DNA of 64,000 nt from Phormidesmis priestleyi ULC007 (lineage in GTDB: Bacteria > Cyanobacteriota > Cyanobacteriia > Leptolyngbyales > Leptolyngbyaceae). Positions 58,495 through 64,000 of the stretch are shown here, one piece after another; the first letter of the stretch is position 1, and each line of letters starts with the position of its first letter. A program made the translations under genes and the position numbers. The stretch lies in assembly GCF_001895925.1 (NCBI RefSeq), contig NZ_MPPI01000025.1, forward strand, positions 1-64,000, read 5' to 3'. Under the pieces are notes generated by a model. That model made no database searches. It had not been told where the DNA came from and saw only the letters and a list, made by a program, of their open reading frames with translations.

Positions 58495-58848
58495 ATGAAA
58501 ACCGCAAAGCCTGTTCCGCAAGAGGTTGTCCAGCAAGTTGCCGACTACTTCAGTGTCTTGGGTGAGCCGATGCGCCTCCGAATTCTCAATCTGCTGCGAG
58601 ACGGCGAGAAATGCGTTCAGGATTTGGTTGAAGTGACCGACACAAGTCAGGCAAATGTCTCAAAACATCTAAAGGTGATGTTGCAAGCGGGCATCTTAAC
58701 CCGTCGCAGCAAAGGCACCCTGGCTTATTACAGCGTTGAAGACGATTTGATTTTTGATCTTTGCAATTTAGTCTGCGATCGGCTTGCCAGTCGAATTGAG
58801 GAACAAGCAAAATCCTTTCGGGCATTCAGTTTGACCAGCAAAAGATAA
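58495..58848 (+). CDS. ArsR-family winged-helix transcriptional regulator
   Basis: A 117-residue regulator from the ATG at 58495: YFSVLGEPMRLRILNLLRDGEKCVQDLVEV, the recognition helix DTSQANVSKHLKVMLQAGIL, and the wing RRSKGTLAYYSVEDD. The Cys in EKCVQDL is at the position of the metal-binding Cys of ArsR/SmtB (ELCVGDL), but the second expected ligand is lacking and the C-terminal metal site of SmtB is not obvious. An open frame to a GTG at 58462 is less likely. Target genes unknown; divergent gene is gnd. Confidence 0.88.
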   Translation: MKTAKPVPQEVVQQVADYFSVLGEPMRLRILNLLRDGEKCVQDLVEVTDTSQANVSKHLKVMLQAGILTRRSKGTLAYYSVEDDLIFDLCNLVCDRLASRIEEQAKSFRAFSLTSKR

Positions 58849-58868
58849 GACAGTCAGTAGAGAATCGT

Positions 58869-59783
58869 CTATTTTACTTGAGCCACGACCGTGCGGTGGC
58901 GAGGCGTGTTGCAAGTCACCGTAGGTTGAGCAAACCCCGACTCTACGATCGCGCCCTCAATATCGAACGAAAAGTAATCATCCATATACGGCTCAGTGCT
59001 CTTAAGCAGCGTCAGAATATAGGGCGGCATTTTCGCATAAATTTCTGACTTCGGATTCATATCCATAATCGCTAAGTGTCCACCGGGACGCAGTAACCGT
59101 TTCGCTTCTTGCAAAATCTCGATCGCAGCAGTTCTAGGCAACTCGTGAAACATCAAACAAGCAGACACCAAATCAAAAGAGCTAGACGGCAAGCGGGTTG
59201 ACTCGGCGGCGGCATGAACCCAAATCGGAGGATTTTGACGCTTCTGCTGGGCTTGATAGTAGGCAACTGCTAGAAAATAGGGCGACAAATCGACTCCAGT
59301 AATCTTGGCGCTGGGAAACGTGTCTTGAAGCGCAAAGGTACTCATGCCAACGCTGCAACCCAGATCCACAATATCGTTTGGCGCGTTGGGTAACTCTTTC
59401 AAAATCGCGTGATAGCTTTGCCGCAGTCGAGCATCACCCTCTGCTCCAGCATCTTTCCAAATTCGGGCATGAACGGCGTAGGCAGCTACTTCGACTTCTG
59501 TGGCAGGCTCCCAGCCTAGATTGCCCTCGTTGTAAGCATGGAAGGGGCGCAAATAATAATCGGGATAGGCTAAATCGGGATAGTTGACCTGATTGAATTC
59601 GGCTGTCCAATCGCGCGATCGCAGCGTTTCGGCTTCTTGAACCCACTGCACTCCGATCGACTCTGCCCGCTTAATCATCATCTGACGCGCCTGATATTTT
59701 GCCAGATTAAACAATGGCTTGATCGCTAGAATGCGATTTACAACGCGAGATGCCAGACGAGGAGTGGTTTCAACAGCAGTCAT
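58869..59783 (-). CDS. Class I SAM-dependent methyltransferase
   Basis: A 304-residue methyltransferase. Motif I IVDLGCSVGMSTFAL, motif II ITGVDLSPYFLAVA and motif IV FDLVSACLMFHELP are followed by ILQEAKRLLRPGGHLAIMDMNP. An N-terminal ~120-residue helical part (LASRVVNRILAIKPLFNLAKYQ) precedes the fold, with a possible membrane-facing helix. Substrate unknown; ubiquinone/quinone-type methylation is one possibility. Divergent from lexA, sharing a 208-bp spacer. Confidence 0.87.
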   Translation of the reverse strand: MTAVETTPRLASRVVNRILAIKPLFNLAKYQARQMMIKRAESIGVQWVQEAETLRSRDWTAEFNQVNYPDLAYPDYYLRPFHAYNEGNLGWEPATEVEVAAYAVHARIWKDAGAEGDARLRQSYHAILKELPNAPNDIVDLGCSVGMSTFALQDTFPSAKITGVDLSPYFLAVAYYQAQQKRQNPPIWVHAAAESTRLPSSSFDLVSACLMFHELPRTAAIEILQEAKRLLRPGGHLAIMDMNPKSEIYAKMPPYILTLLKSTEPYMDDYFSFDIEGAIVESGFAQPTVTCNTPRHRTVVAQVK

Positions 59784-59893
59784 AAGTCACCGTATCAAAA
59801 CAGCATTTTATCAACCCACTCATTATCGCAAACGAACTGCACCGAGAACGATCGCAATCTTTTTTCGATCGCAAGACAAATGTCAAAATTGAT

Positions 59894-59907
59894 GATACGA
59901 ATGTTCT
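59894..59907. promoter_or_regulatory. LexA-box-like site 1
   Basis: GATACGAATGTTCT matches the cyanobacterial LexA consensus RGTACNNNDGTWCB in 13 of 14 positions. It lies 98 nt before the lexA ATG. A second copy is 58 bp downstream. Confidence 0.6.
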
Positions 59908-59951
59908 TAGAGATCTTTTGTTTAAATCACTAGACGACTGTACTAATATGT

Positions 59952-59965
59952 GATACAAATGTTCT
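59952..59965. promoter_or_regulatory. LexA-box-like site 2
   Basis: GATACAAATGTTCT differs from site 1 at one base and also scores 13 of 14 to RGTACNNNDGTWCB. It lies 40 nt before the lexA ATG, suggesting autoregulation. The same spacer serves the divergent methyltransferase. Confidence 0.65.
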
Positions 59966-59991
59966 AAAATCTTTCATCATTTGTACTAATT

Positions 59992-60615
59992 ATGCTGGAA
60001 CCTCTCACCGAAGCCCAAAGGCAACTCTACGACTGGCTAGCCGAATATATCTACCAACATCAACATTCTCCTTCAATTCGGCAGATGATGACAGCGATGA
60101 ATCTTAAGTCACCAGCCCCCGTGCAGAGCCGTTTAGAACACTTGCGAAATAAAGGTTACATCGCCTGGTCAGAAGGACAAGCTCGCACCATTCGTCTGCT
60201 GCACCCCGAACCTAAAGGTGTGCCAATCTTGGGCGCGATCGCCGCAACCAGTCTGGTAGAAACTTTCTCTGATACCGAAGTTGAGCATCTCGATCTCTCC
60301 AGTCTGTTGATCAAACCTCAGCATTTTGCCTTAAAAGTGCGCGGACACAGCATGATTGATGCGCTAATCGATGATGGCGATGTTGTGATTATGCAGCCAG
60401 TGCCAGACCCGAAGACTTTAAAGAACAACGCGATCGTCGCCGCACGAGTCGAAGGAAAAACGACGCTGAAATATTTTCAGAGAAAAGGCAGCAAGGTGAT
60501 TCTTCAACCCGGCAACCCCAATCGAGACCTTTATCCTGTCACCGAAGTTTCGGCAGCTCAAGTGGATGTGCAAGGCGTTTTGGTGGGAGTTTGGCGAGGT
60601 TATGGAACGTTGTAA
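59992..60615 (+). CDS. lexA: LexA-like repressor without the autocleavage site
   Basis: A 207-residue LexA homologue. The N-terminal winged helix is LTEAQRQLYDWLAEYIYQHQHSPSIRQMM ... VQSRLEHLRNKGYI; the C-terminal S24-like domain has Ser120 (RGHSMIDALIDDGD) and Lys160 (GKTTLKYF), the self-cleavage dyad. The scissile Ala-Gly site of LexA (VAAG) is IAAT here (Ala85-Thr86), so RecA-stimulated cleavage is unlikely. Non-cleavable LexA proteins in some cyanobacteria regulate metabolism or redox genes rather than SOS. Two LexA-box-like sites precede the gene. Confidence 0.92.
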   Translation: MLEPLTEAQRQLYDWLAEYIYQHQHSPSIRQMMTAMNLKSPAPVQSRLEHLRNKGYIAWSEGQARTIRLLHPEPKGVPILGAIAATSLVETFSDTEVEHLDLSSLLIKPQHFALKVRGHSMIDALIDDGDVVIMQPVPDPKTLKNNAIVAARVEGKTTLKYFQRKGSKVILQPGNPNRDLYPVTEVSAAQVDVQGVLVGVWRGYGTL

Positions 60616-60648
60616 AAGGACTATCTACCCGATTAAATAGCCTCTCAG

Positions 60649-61221
60649 TTAAAAAGATGATCCTGGCTGCGTGAGAAACTCAGCTTCTTCAGGCGTGGTA
60701 GCACGTCTGAGAATCTGATTGCGATGAGGGAACCGTCCAAACCTTTGAATAATGGCTTGATGGCGCAACGCAAAATCGTAAGTGTCACTCAGATCGGGAT
60801 TATCGCTGAACTGGTGAAATAGCTTCACAGACTGACGTTGATGCTCCAGGTTTTCGCTGTGTTCCATTGGAAAGTAGAGAAACTGTCGCTGAACTGGAGG
60901 CAATTGTCGATCGAACCTCTGAGCAATAGCGTGTTGTACCACAGAGAGCGCTTTGGCATCGGTGGCAAACGATCGTGGCTGACCCCGAAACAGATTGCGT
61001 GGAAACTGATCGAGCAGCAGGGCAAGCCCTAAACAACCTTGGGGCGAGTCGAGCCATCGATCGAGTTGACCTGAGGCGGCTTGCTCATAGTCAGATTGGA
61101 ACTGCTTCACCTGTTTGTCAAACGCCGCATCTTTGGTAAACCAAACCTTGCGAGACTTTAACTGAGCGACATCTTGCATATCGCCAAACCAAAAGTTCAA
61201 AATCTGATCGAGTTGAGTCAT
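60649..61221 (-). CDS. DUF924 family protein
   Basis: A 190-residue protein starting MTQLDQILNFWFGDMQ, with LDSPQGCLGLALLLDQFPRNLFRGQ, a DAKALSVVQHAI helix and FLYFPMEHSENLEHQ, the characteristic motifs of DUF924, a helical family of TPR-like shape without known function. It has no signal or membrane span. Near apcD but separated by a terminator. Confidence 0.9.
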   Translation of the reverse strand: MTQLDQILNFWFGDMQDVAQLKSRKVWFTKDAAFDKQVKQFQSDYEQAASGQLDRWLDSPQGCLGLALLLDQFPRNLFRGQPRSFATDAKALSVVQHAIAQRFDRQLPPVQRQFLYFPMEHSENLEHQRQSVKLFHQFSDNPDLSDTYDFALRHQAIIQRFGRFPHRNQILRRATTPEEAEFLTQPGSSF

Positions 61222-61321
61222 TACAGTTTAGAGATCAATCTGGACTCCTTTATTTTCGGAACTTTATCTGGCGTTGAGGAGGGCAATTCACATTCAGCAA
61301 TGCCCTTTGTCTGTAAAAAGT

Positions 61322-61383
61322 TTCCCCACGATCGAGAGAGTTCTGACGTTAAAGAGCCAGAAACCTCTCTCGATCGTGGGGAA
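61322..61383 (-). terminator. Terminator of apcD
   Basis: TTCCCCACGATCGAGAGAG (61322-61340) and its exact complement (61365-61383) form a 19-bp stem with a 24-nt loop. Read on the minus strand it is followed by ACTTTTT. It lies 33 bp after the apcD stop. Confidence 0.85.
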
Positions 61384-61415
61384 GTCAACAATATTCAGTT
61401 TTTCGCAACCTAGCT

Positions 61416-61901
61416 CTAAGACATACCCTGAATCAGGTAGTCAAAGTAAGGAGCGGCTTCTGCCCCGTCTTCGGTGCTCAACAGTGCTAGAGAAGCATCT
61501 TTAAGGCAGCGCATCGCCTCTGCCATGCCAGGAACAGGAACGTCCAGGGCGTTATACATCTCACGTGCGCCGATTAAACCAATCTTCTCGATCGGGTCTT
61601 TATCCCCGGCCAATACGCCATAGGTGACTAGGCGGAGATACCAACCATAGTCACGTAGACAGAGGGCGCGTTCACGGTTGCCGTAGGCGTTACCGCCGGG
61701 GGCGATAAAGTCGGGGCGCTTTTTCCAAAGATTTTTGCTAGCTTGCTCGACGATCTTCTTCTCGTTGGATGAGAGCGTTTCGACGATGCGAGTGCGCTGT
61801 ACCCCGGTTTGAAAAAACTCTTTTATGCCTTTCAACTCGCCGCTCGTGGGATAACGGAGTTCGTCGTCGGCTTGAAGGATGACTTGGCTAACTACGCTCA
61901 T
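61416..61901 (-). CDS. apcD: Allophycocyanin alpha-B subunit
   Basis: A 161-residue phycobiliprotein: [55 protein letters not shown] with the chromophore Cys81, and [26 protein letters not shown]. The sequence is typical of ApcD, which replaces one ApcA in the core, absorbs further to the red and helps transfer energy towards photosystem I and II. It is monocistronic with its own terminator. The other core genes (apcA, apcB) are elsewhere. Confidence 0.97.
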   Translation of the reverse strand: MSVVSQVILQADDELRYPTSGELKGIKEFFQTGVQRTRIVETLSSNEKKIVEQASKNLWKKRPDFIAPGGNAYGNRERALCLRDYGWYLRLVTYGVLAGDKDPIEKIGLIGAREMYNALDVPVPGMAEAMRCLKDASLALLSTEDGAEAAPYFDYLIQGMS

Positions 61902-62085
61902 ATTTATTGCGGTATCTCAGAATTCATCTTGTAGTGTACCGAGTTTCGGGGTCGTAAAGGAAGACTATTTTCTCATTAGTCTTGACAAAACGTAATCTTT
62001 GACCTGAAGAGTGCGGGTTGAGGATGTCAAACTAATCTCATGTTCTGGGTTTTCTATCCCGATCTCCACTCGCCGAGGAGCCAAC

Positions 62086-62745
62086 ATGGTTACACTTCAA
62101 CTGAAACAAATTCGAGTTTTGGCCGGGCAGCGAGTAGTGCTAGAAGATATTAATTGGCAAGAGTTTGAGGCGATTTTGGAAGAACTCGGTGATCGCCGCA
62201 ACACGCGATTGGCTTACAGCAAAGGAACATTAGAAATTATGGCTCCATTGCCAGAGCATGAAGTCAGCAAAGAGATGATCGGAGATTTGGTAAAAATCTT
62301 GCTCGAAGAGTTGGATATGGATTGCGAATGTTTCGGCTCAACCACCTTTAAGCGACAAGAGATGCAGCAGGGGATCGAGCCAGATAACTGCTTTTACATC
62401 CAACACCCCGAACGGATGCGAGGAAAGTCAAGAATCGATTTGTCGATCGACCCACCACCCGATTTAGCGATCGAAATTGATGTCACGTCTAAAACCCAAT
62501 TAGATGCTTATCAAGCGTTGGGTGTGCCGGAACTCTGGCGATATGAAGCTGGAAGCTTGAGAATCGATGTTCTTCAAGACAATCAATATGTTCAATCTGA
62601 AACTAGCCCGACGTTTCCAAACTTTTCGATCACAGAAGCGGTTTCTCGCTTTGTGCGACAAAGCAAATCAGAGGGAAGAAGCGCAGCACTAAAAGCATTT
62701 CGGAAGTGGGTCAGAGAGAAAATCGCTTCTCTACCGGACTCCTAA
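62086..62745 (+). CDS. Uma2 family (DUF820) putative endonuclease
   Basis: About 219 residues from the ATG at 62086, with GAGGAG 8 nt upstream; a GTG at 62011 would add 25 residues. The PD-(D/E)xK-like core is seen in RLAYSKGTLEIMAPLPEHEVSKEMIGDLV, EPDNCFYIQ and DLAIEIDVTSKTQLDAYQALGVPELWRYE. The C-terminal end has a helical extension. These genes are multicopy in cyanobacteria; nuclease activity is inferred. It overlaps the queE stop by 15 bp, convergently. Confidence 0.9.
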   Translation: MVTLQLKQIRVLAGQRVVLEDINWQEFEAILEELGDRRNTRLAYSKGTLEIMAPLPEHEVSKEMIGDLVKILLEELDMDCECFGSTTFKRQEMQQGIEPDNCFYIQHPERMRGKSRIDLSIDPPPDLAIEIDVTSKTQLDAYQALGVPELWRYEAGSLRIDVLQDNQYVQSETSPTFPNFSITEAVSRFVRQSKSEGRSAALKAFRKWVREKIASLPDS

Positions 62746-63372
62746 CATTTTGTGAGTTTGCACACTGATTCGCCATTGTGGATGTCGCAACACATAATCA
62801 AAAATCAGATCACGACTTCCTTCTGTGTTCCACTCAGCTTGCAAATAGCAAATTACCGAGGCTACAACCTTTGCAGATTGCTGCTCTGCCCAAATCAAAT
62901 CTTGAGAGTTTGCAACCACGATTTTGAGTTCACTCGCATGAGCATAAACGCTCTCTTGGGGCGGATTAGAGACTTTAGGGGAAAGCGTCACCCAATCAAA
63001 TCGACCGCTAAATGGATGTGCGCCAGACGTTTCTAAATGCACTCGCAGACCTGCATCGTGAAGCGAGTGACTCAACTCCGTTAAATCGTGCATCAAAGGT
63101 TCGCCGCCTGTGATCACGACGATCGCCGGATTTGCTGCGATCGCATCTGCCACCAAGTCCACTATTTTTCGCTGTGGGTGTCGTCGCGGATTCCAAGACT
63201 CTTTTGTGTCGCAAAACCAGCAGCCCACATCACAGCCCCCCAATCGAATGAAGAATGCGTTTGTGCCCGTCCAAGCGCCCTCGCCTTGAACCGAGTGAAA
63301 GGTTTCGACAATCGGCAACGTGGTCTGATTTGTCGAGGCGCGATCGGTCAATTCAAAATCAATCATCCTCAT
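62731..63372 (-). CDS. queE: 7-carboxy-7-deazaguanine synthase
   Basis: A radical-SAM enzyme of about 213 residues. It has VETFHSVQGEGAWTGTNAFFIRLGGC, the cluster motif CDVGCWFCDT (CxxxCxxC), VVITGGEPLMHDLTEL and LETSGAHPF. It makes 7-carboxy-7-deazaguanine on the queuosine/7-deazapurine route, from the QueD product. The ATG at 63372 or 63366 gives a start inside the queD stop (overlap of 8-14 bp); the long upstream frame to 63468 is not plausible. Confidence 0.96.
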   Translation of the reverse strand: MRMIDFELTDRASTNQTTLPIVETFHSVQGEGAWTGTNAFFIRLGGCDVGCWFCDTKESWNPRRHPQRKIVDLVADAIAANPAIVVITGGEPLMHDLTELSHSLHDAGLRVHLETSGAHPFSGRFDWVTLSPKVSNPPQESVYAHASELKIVVANSQDLIWAEQQSAKVVASVICYLQAEWNTEGSRDLIFDYVLRHPQWRISVQTHKMLGVR

Positions 63373-63748
63373 ACTCCGCCCATGAGTTTGGCGATTCTGA
63401 CACTGCAACTTTGAGTTTGATGCCCTCCGGCAGGGTCTTCTTGGTTTTGTCGTAGATATACTGAGCAATCATCTCTGACGTTGATTCATAGCCTTCTGGC
63501 AACACTTCATTGAGATTGCAGTGATCGAGTCCGCCTTTAAGAACATCTCGTTTTGCCCATTTGAGCGTTCTAAAGTCTGCCACCATTGCTGCATGAGGAC
63601 AATATTCTGAAGCATGAAGGCGATCGCTCGTCGCTTCTAACCGAACGGTATACGTGTGTCCGTGCAGTCGTCCACAGGGCCCATCATAGTCACGAATTGA
63701 GTGAGCGGCGTTAAACGTAAACTCGGTTGTGATCTTCCACTTGGGCAT
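63359..63748 (-). CDS. queD: 6-carboxy-5,6,7,8-tetrahydropterin synthase
   Basis: A 129-residue T-fold enzyme: EFTFNAAHSIRDYDGPCGRLHGHTYTV supplies zinc His residues, SEYCPHAAMVADFRTLK, GLDHCNLNE and a conserved Glu near TKKTLPEGIKLKVAVSESPNSW. It converts dihydroneopterin triphosphate to carboxytetrahydropterin for queuosine. queE overlaps it. ATG at 63748; CAGGAG lies upstream. Confidence 0.96.
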   Translation of the reverse strand: MPKWKITTEFTFNAAHSIRDYDGPCGRLHGHTYTVRLEATSDRLHASEYCPHAAMVADFRTLKWAKRDVLKGGLDHCNLNEVLPEGYESTSEMIAQYIYDKTKKTLPEGIKLKVAVSESPNSWAEYEDD

Positions 63749-63879
63749 GGTCTTGTTCTCCTGTAAAACCTATCCTAAGTCTTCAAGAATAGGATTTTAG
63801 AGTGCTTTCTTAAATCCTAAAGATCCAAGTTATTTAATCGCTTGCAAGGGCGAGAACAAGACAGCGAAGACCACAATAT

Positions 63880-63999
63880 CTAGACTCGCGCCGGGTCAGC
63901 AAACCGAATTTTGAGATAATCGTCCTCCATCTTTGCCCCCGCCGGGTTTAACGCCGCTAATGCTTGAGGTAACACTAAATTACGGCGATGATTTCCAAT
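63880..63999 (-). CDS. C-terminal end of a protein, possibly ArsA/Get3-type ATPase
   Basis: The minus-strand frame runs from the window edge to a TAG at 63882-63880 and gives 39 residues: [19 protein letters not shown], then [18 protein letters not shown] strand pattern of [10 protein letters not shown]...L...[13 protein letters not shown] resembles the small alpha-crystallin-like C-terminal domain of cyanobacterial ArsA/Get3-family ATPases. The remainder of the gene is outside the window, so the identity is tentative. Confidence 0.45.
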   Translation of the reverse strand: MGNHRRNLVLPQALAALNPAGAKMEDDYLKIRFADPARV

Positions 64000-64000
64000 C

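Noticed and set aside
63764-63787. preQ1-type riboswitch in front of queD
   Set aside because: Only a short ATCCTA/TAGGAT hairpin is present; no conserved preQ1 aptamer core was visible.

Overview
The window is chromosomal DNA of a cyanobacterium, probably a filamentous Leptolyngbya/Oculatella-like lineage. It carries psbD, apcE, apcD and pcyA (photosystem II, phycobilisome and bilin genes), a PAM68-rpsO pair, the fbp-tal-zwf-opcA operon, a LexA-like repressor and a CAAD protein, and HIP1-type GCGATCGC octamers occur throughout. The lineage is an inference; the phylum is secure.

Layout. 0-2.3 kb: start of psbD (minus strand), a UPF0367 gene with an orphan ABC ATPase, a YacP-like NYN protein and tRNA-Asn. 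2.3-3.7 kb: a protealysin-type metalloprotease with its emfourin-type inhibitor. 4.1-7.5 kb: apcE with four linker repeats. 7.5-15 kb: NIL-domain protein, nurA, HAD hydrolase, ndbB-like, ddl and mreBCD. 15-18 kb: ssb, SIMPL and SRPBCC genes between two copies of a 100-bp MITE-like repeat. 17.8-21.3 kb: a PilB/GspE-like protein without its ATPase core, DAHP synthase, and PAM68-rpsO. 21.4-27.8 kb: a large TPR membrane protein, a pentapeptide/HhH membrane protein and an LCP-family protein. 27.8-30.6 kb: xseB-xseA and divergent recA. 30.6-31.3 kb: nested MITE-like elements. 31.3-36.2 kb: an active-looking kinase and a likely pseudokinase, pcyA, a phosphoesterase and an unknown coiled-coil protein. 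36.3-41.6 kb: fbp-tal-zwf-opcA. 41.9-49.1 kb: CAAD protein, YqiA-like esterase, an ECF sigma/anti-sigma/CnrX-like trio, SDR, SucC- and SucD-like proteins and a RemA/DUF370-like protein. 49.2-51.5 kb: an AT-rich three-gene island of unknown function. 51.7-58.2 kb: rpe, subtilase, serpin, a membrane protein and gnd. 58.4-64 kb: ArsR regulator, methyltransferase, lexA, DUF924, apcD, Uma2, queE, queD and the end of an ArsA/Get3-like gene.

How genes work together. Zwf, OpcA, Gnd, Rpe, Tal and Fbp, all within 36-58 kb, cover most of the oxidative pentose-phosphate route and its link to the Calvin cycle. ApcE, ApcD and PcyA build and pigment the terminal-emitter part of the phycobilisome, which feeds photosystem II (PsbD). 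MreBCD and Ddl serve cell shape and peptidoglycan. RecA, Ssb, XseAB, NurA and LexA are DNA repair or repair-related, although this LexA lacks the autocleavage site.

The less ordinary content is: two adjacent protease/inhibitor gene pairs (protealysin-emfourin, subtilase-serpin); a subtilase with Glu at the catalytic Asp position; a kinase/pseudokinase tandem; an overlapping sigma/anti-sigma/periplasmic-sensor operon; three families of short mobile-like repeats, one nested in another with a perfect 8-bp target duplication; and the AT-rich island of unrecognised genes.
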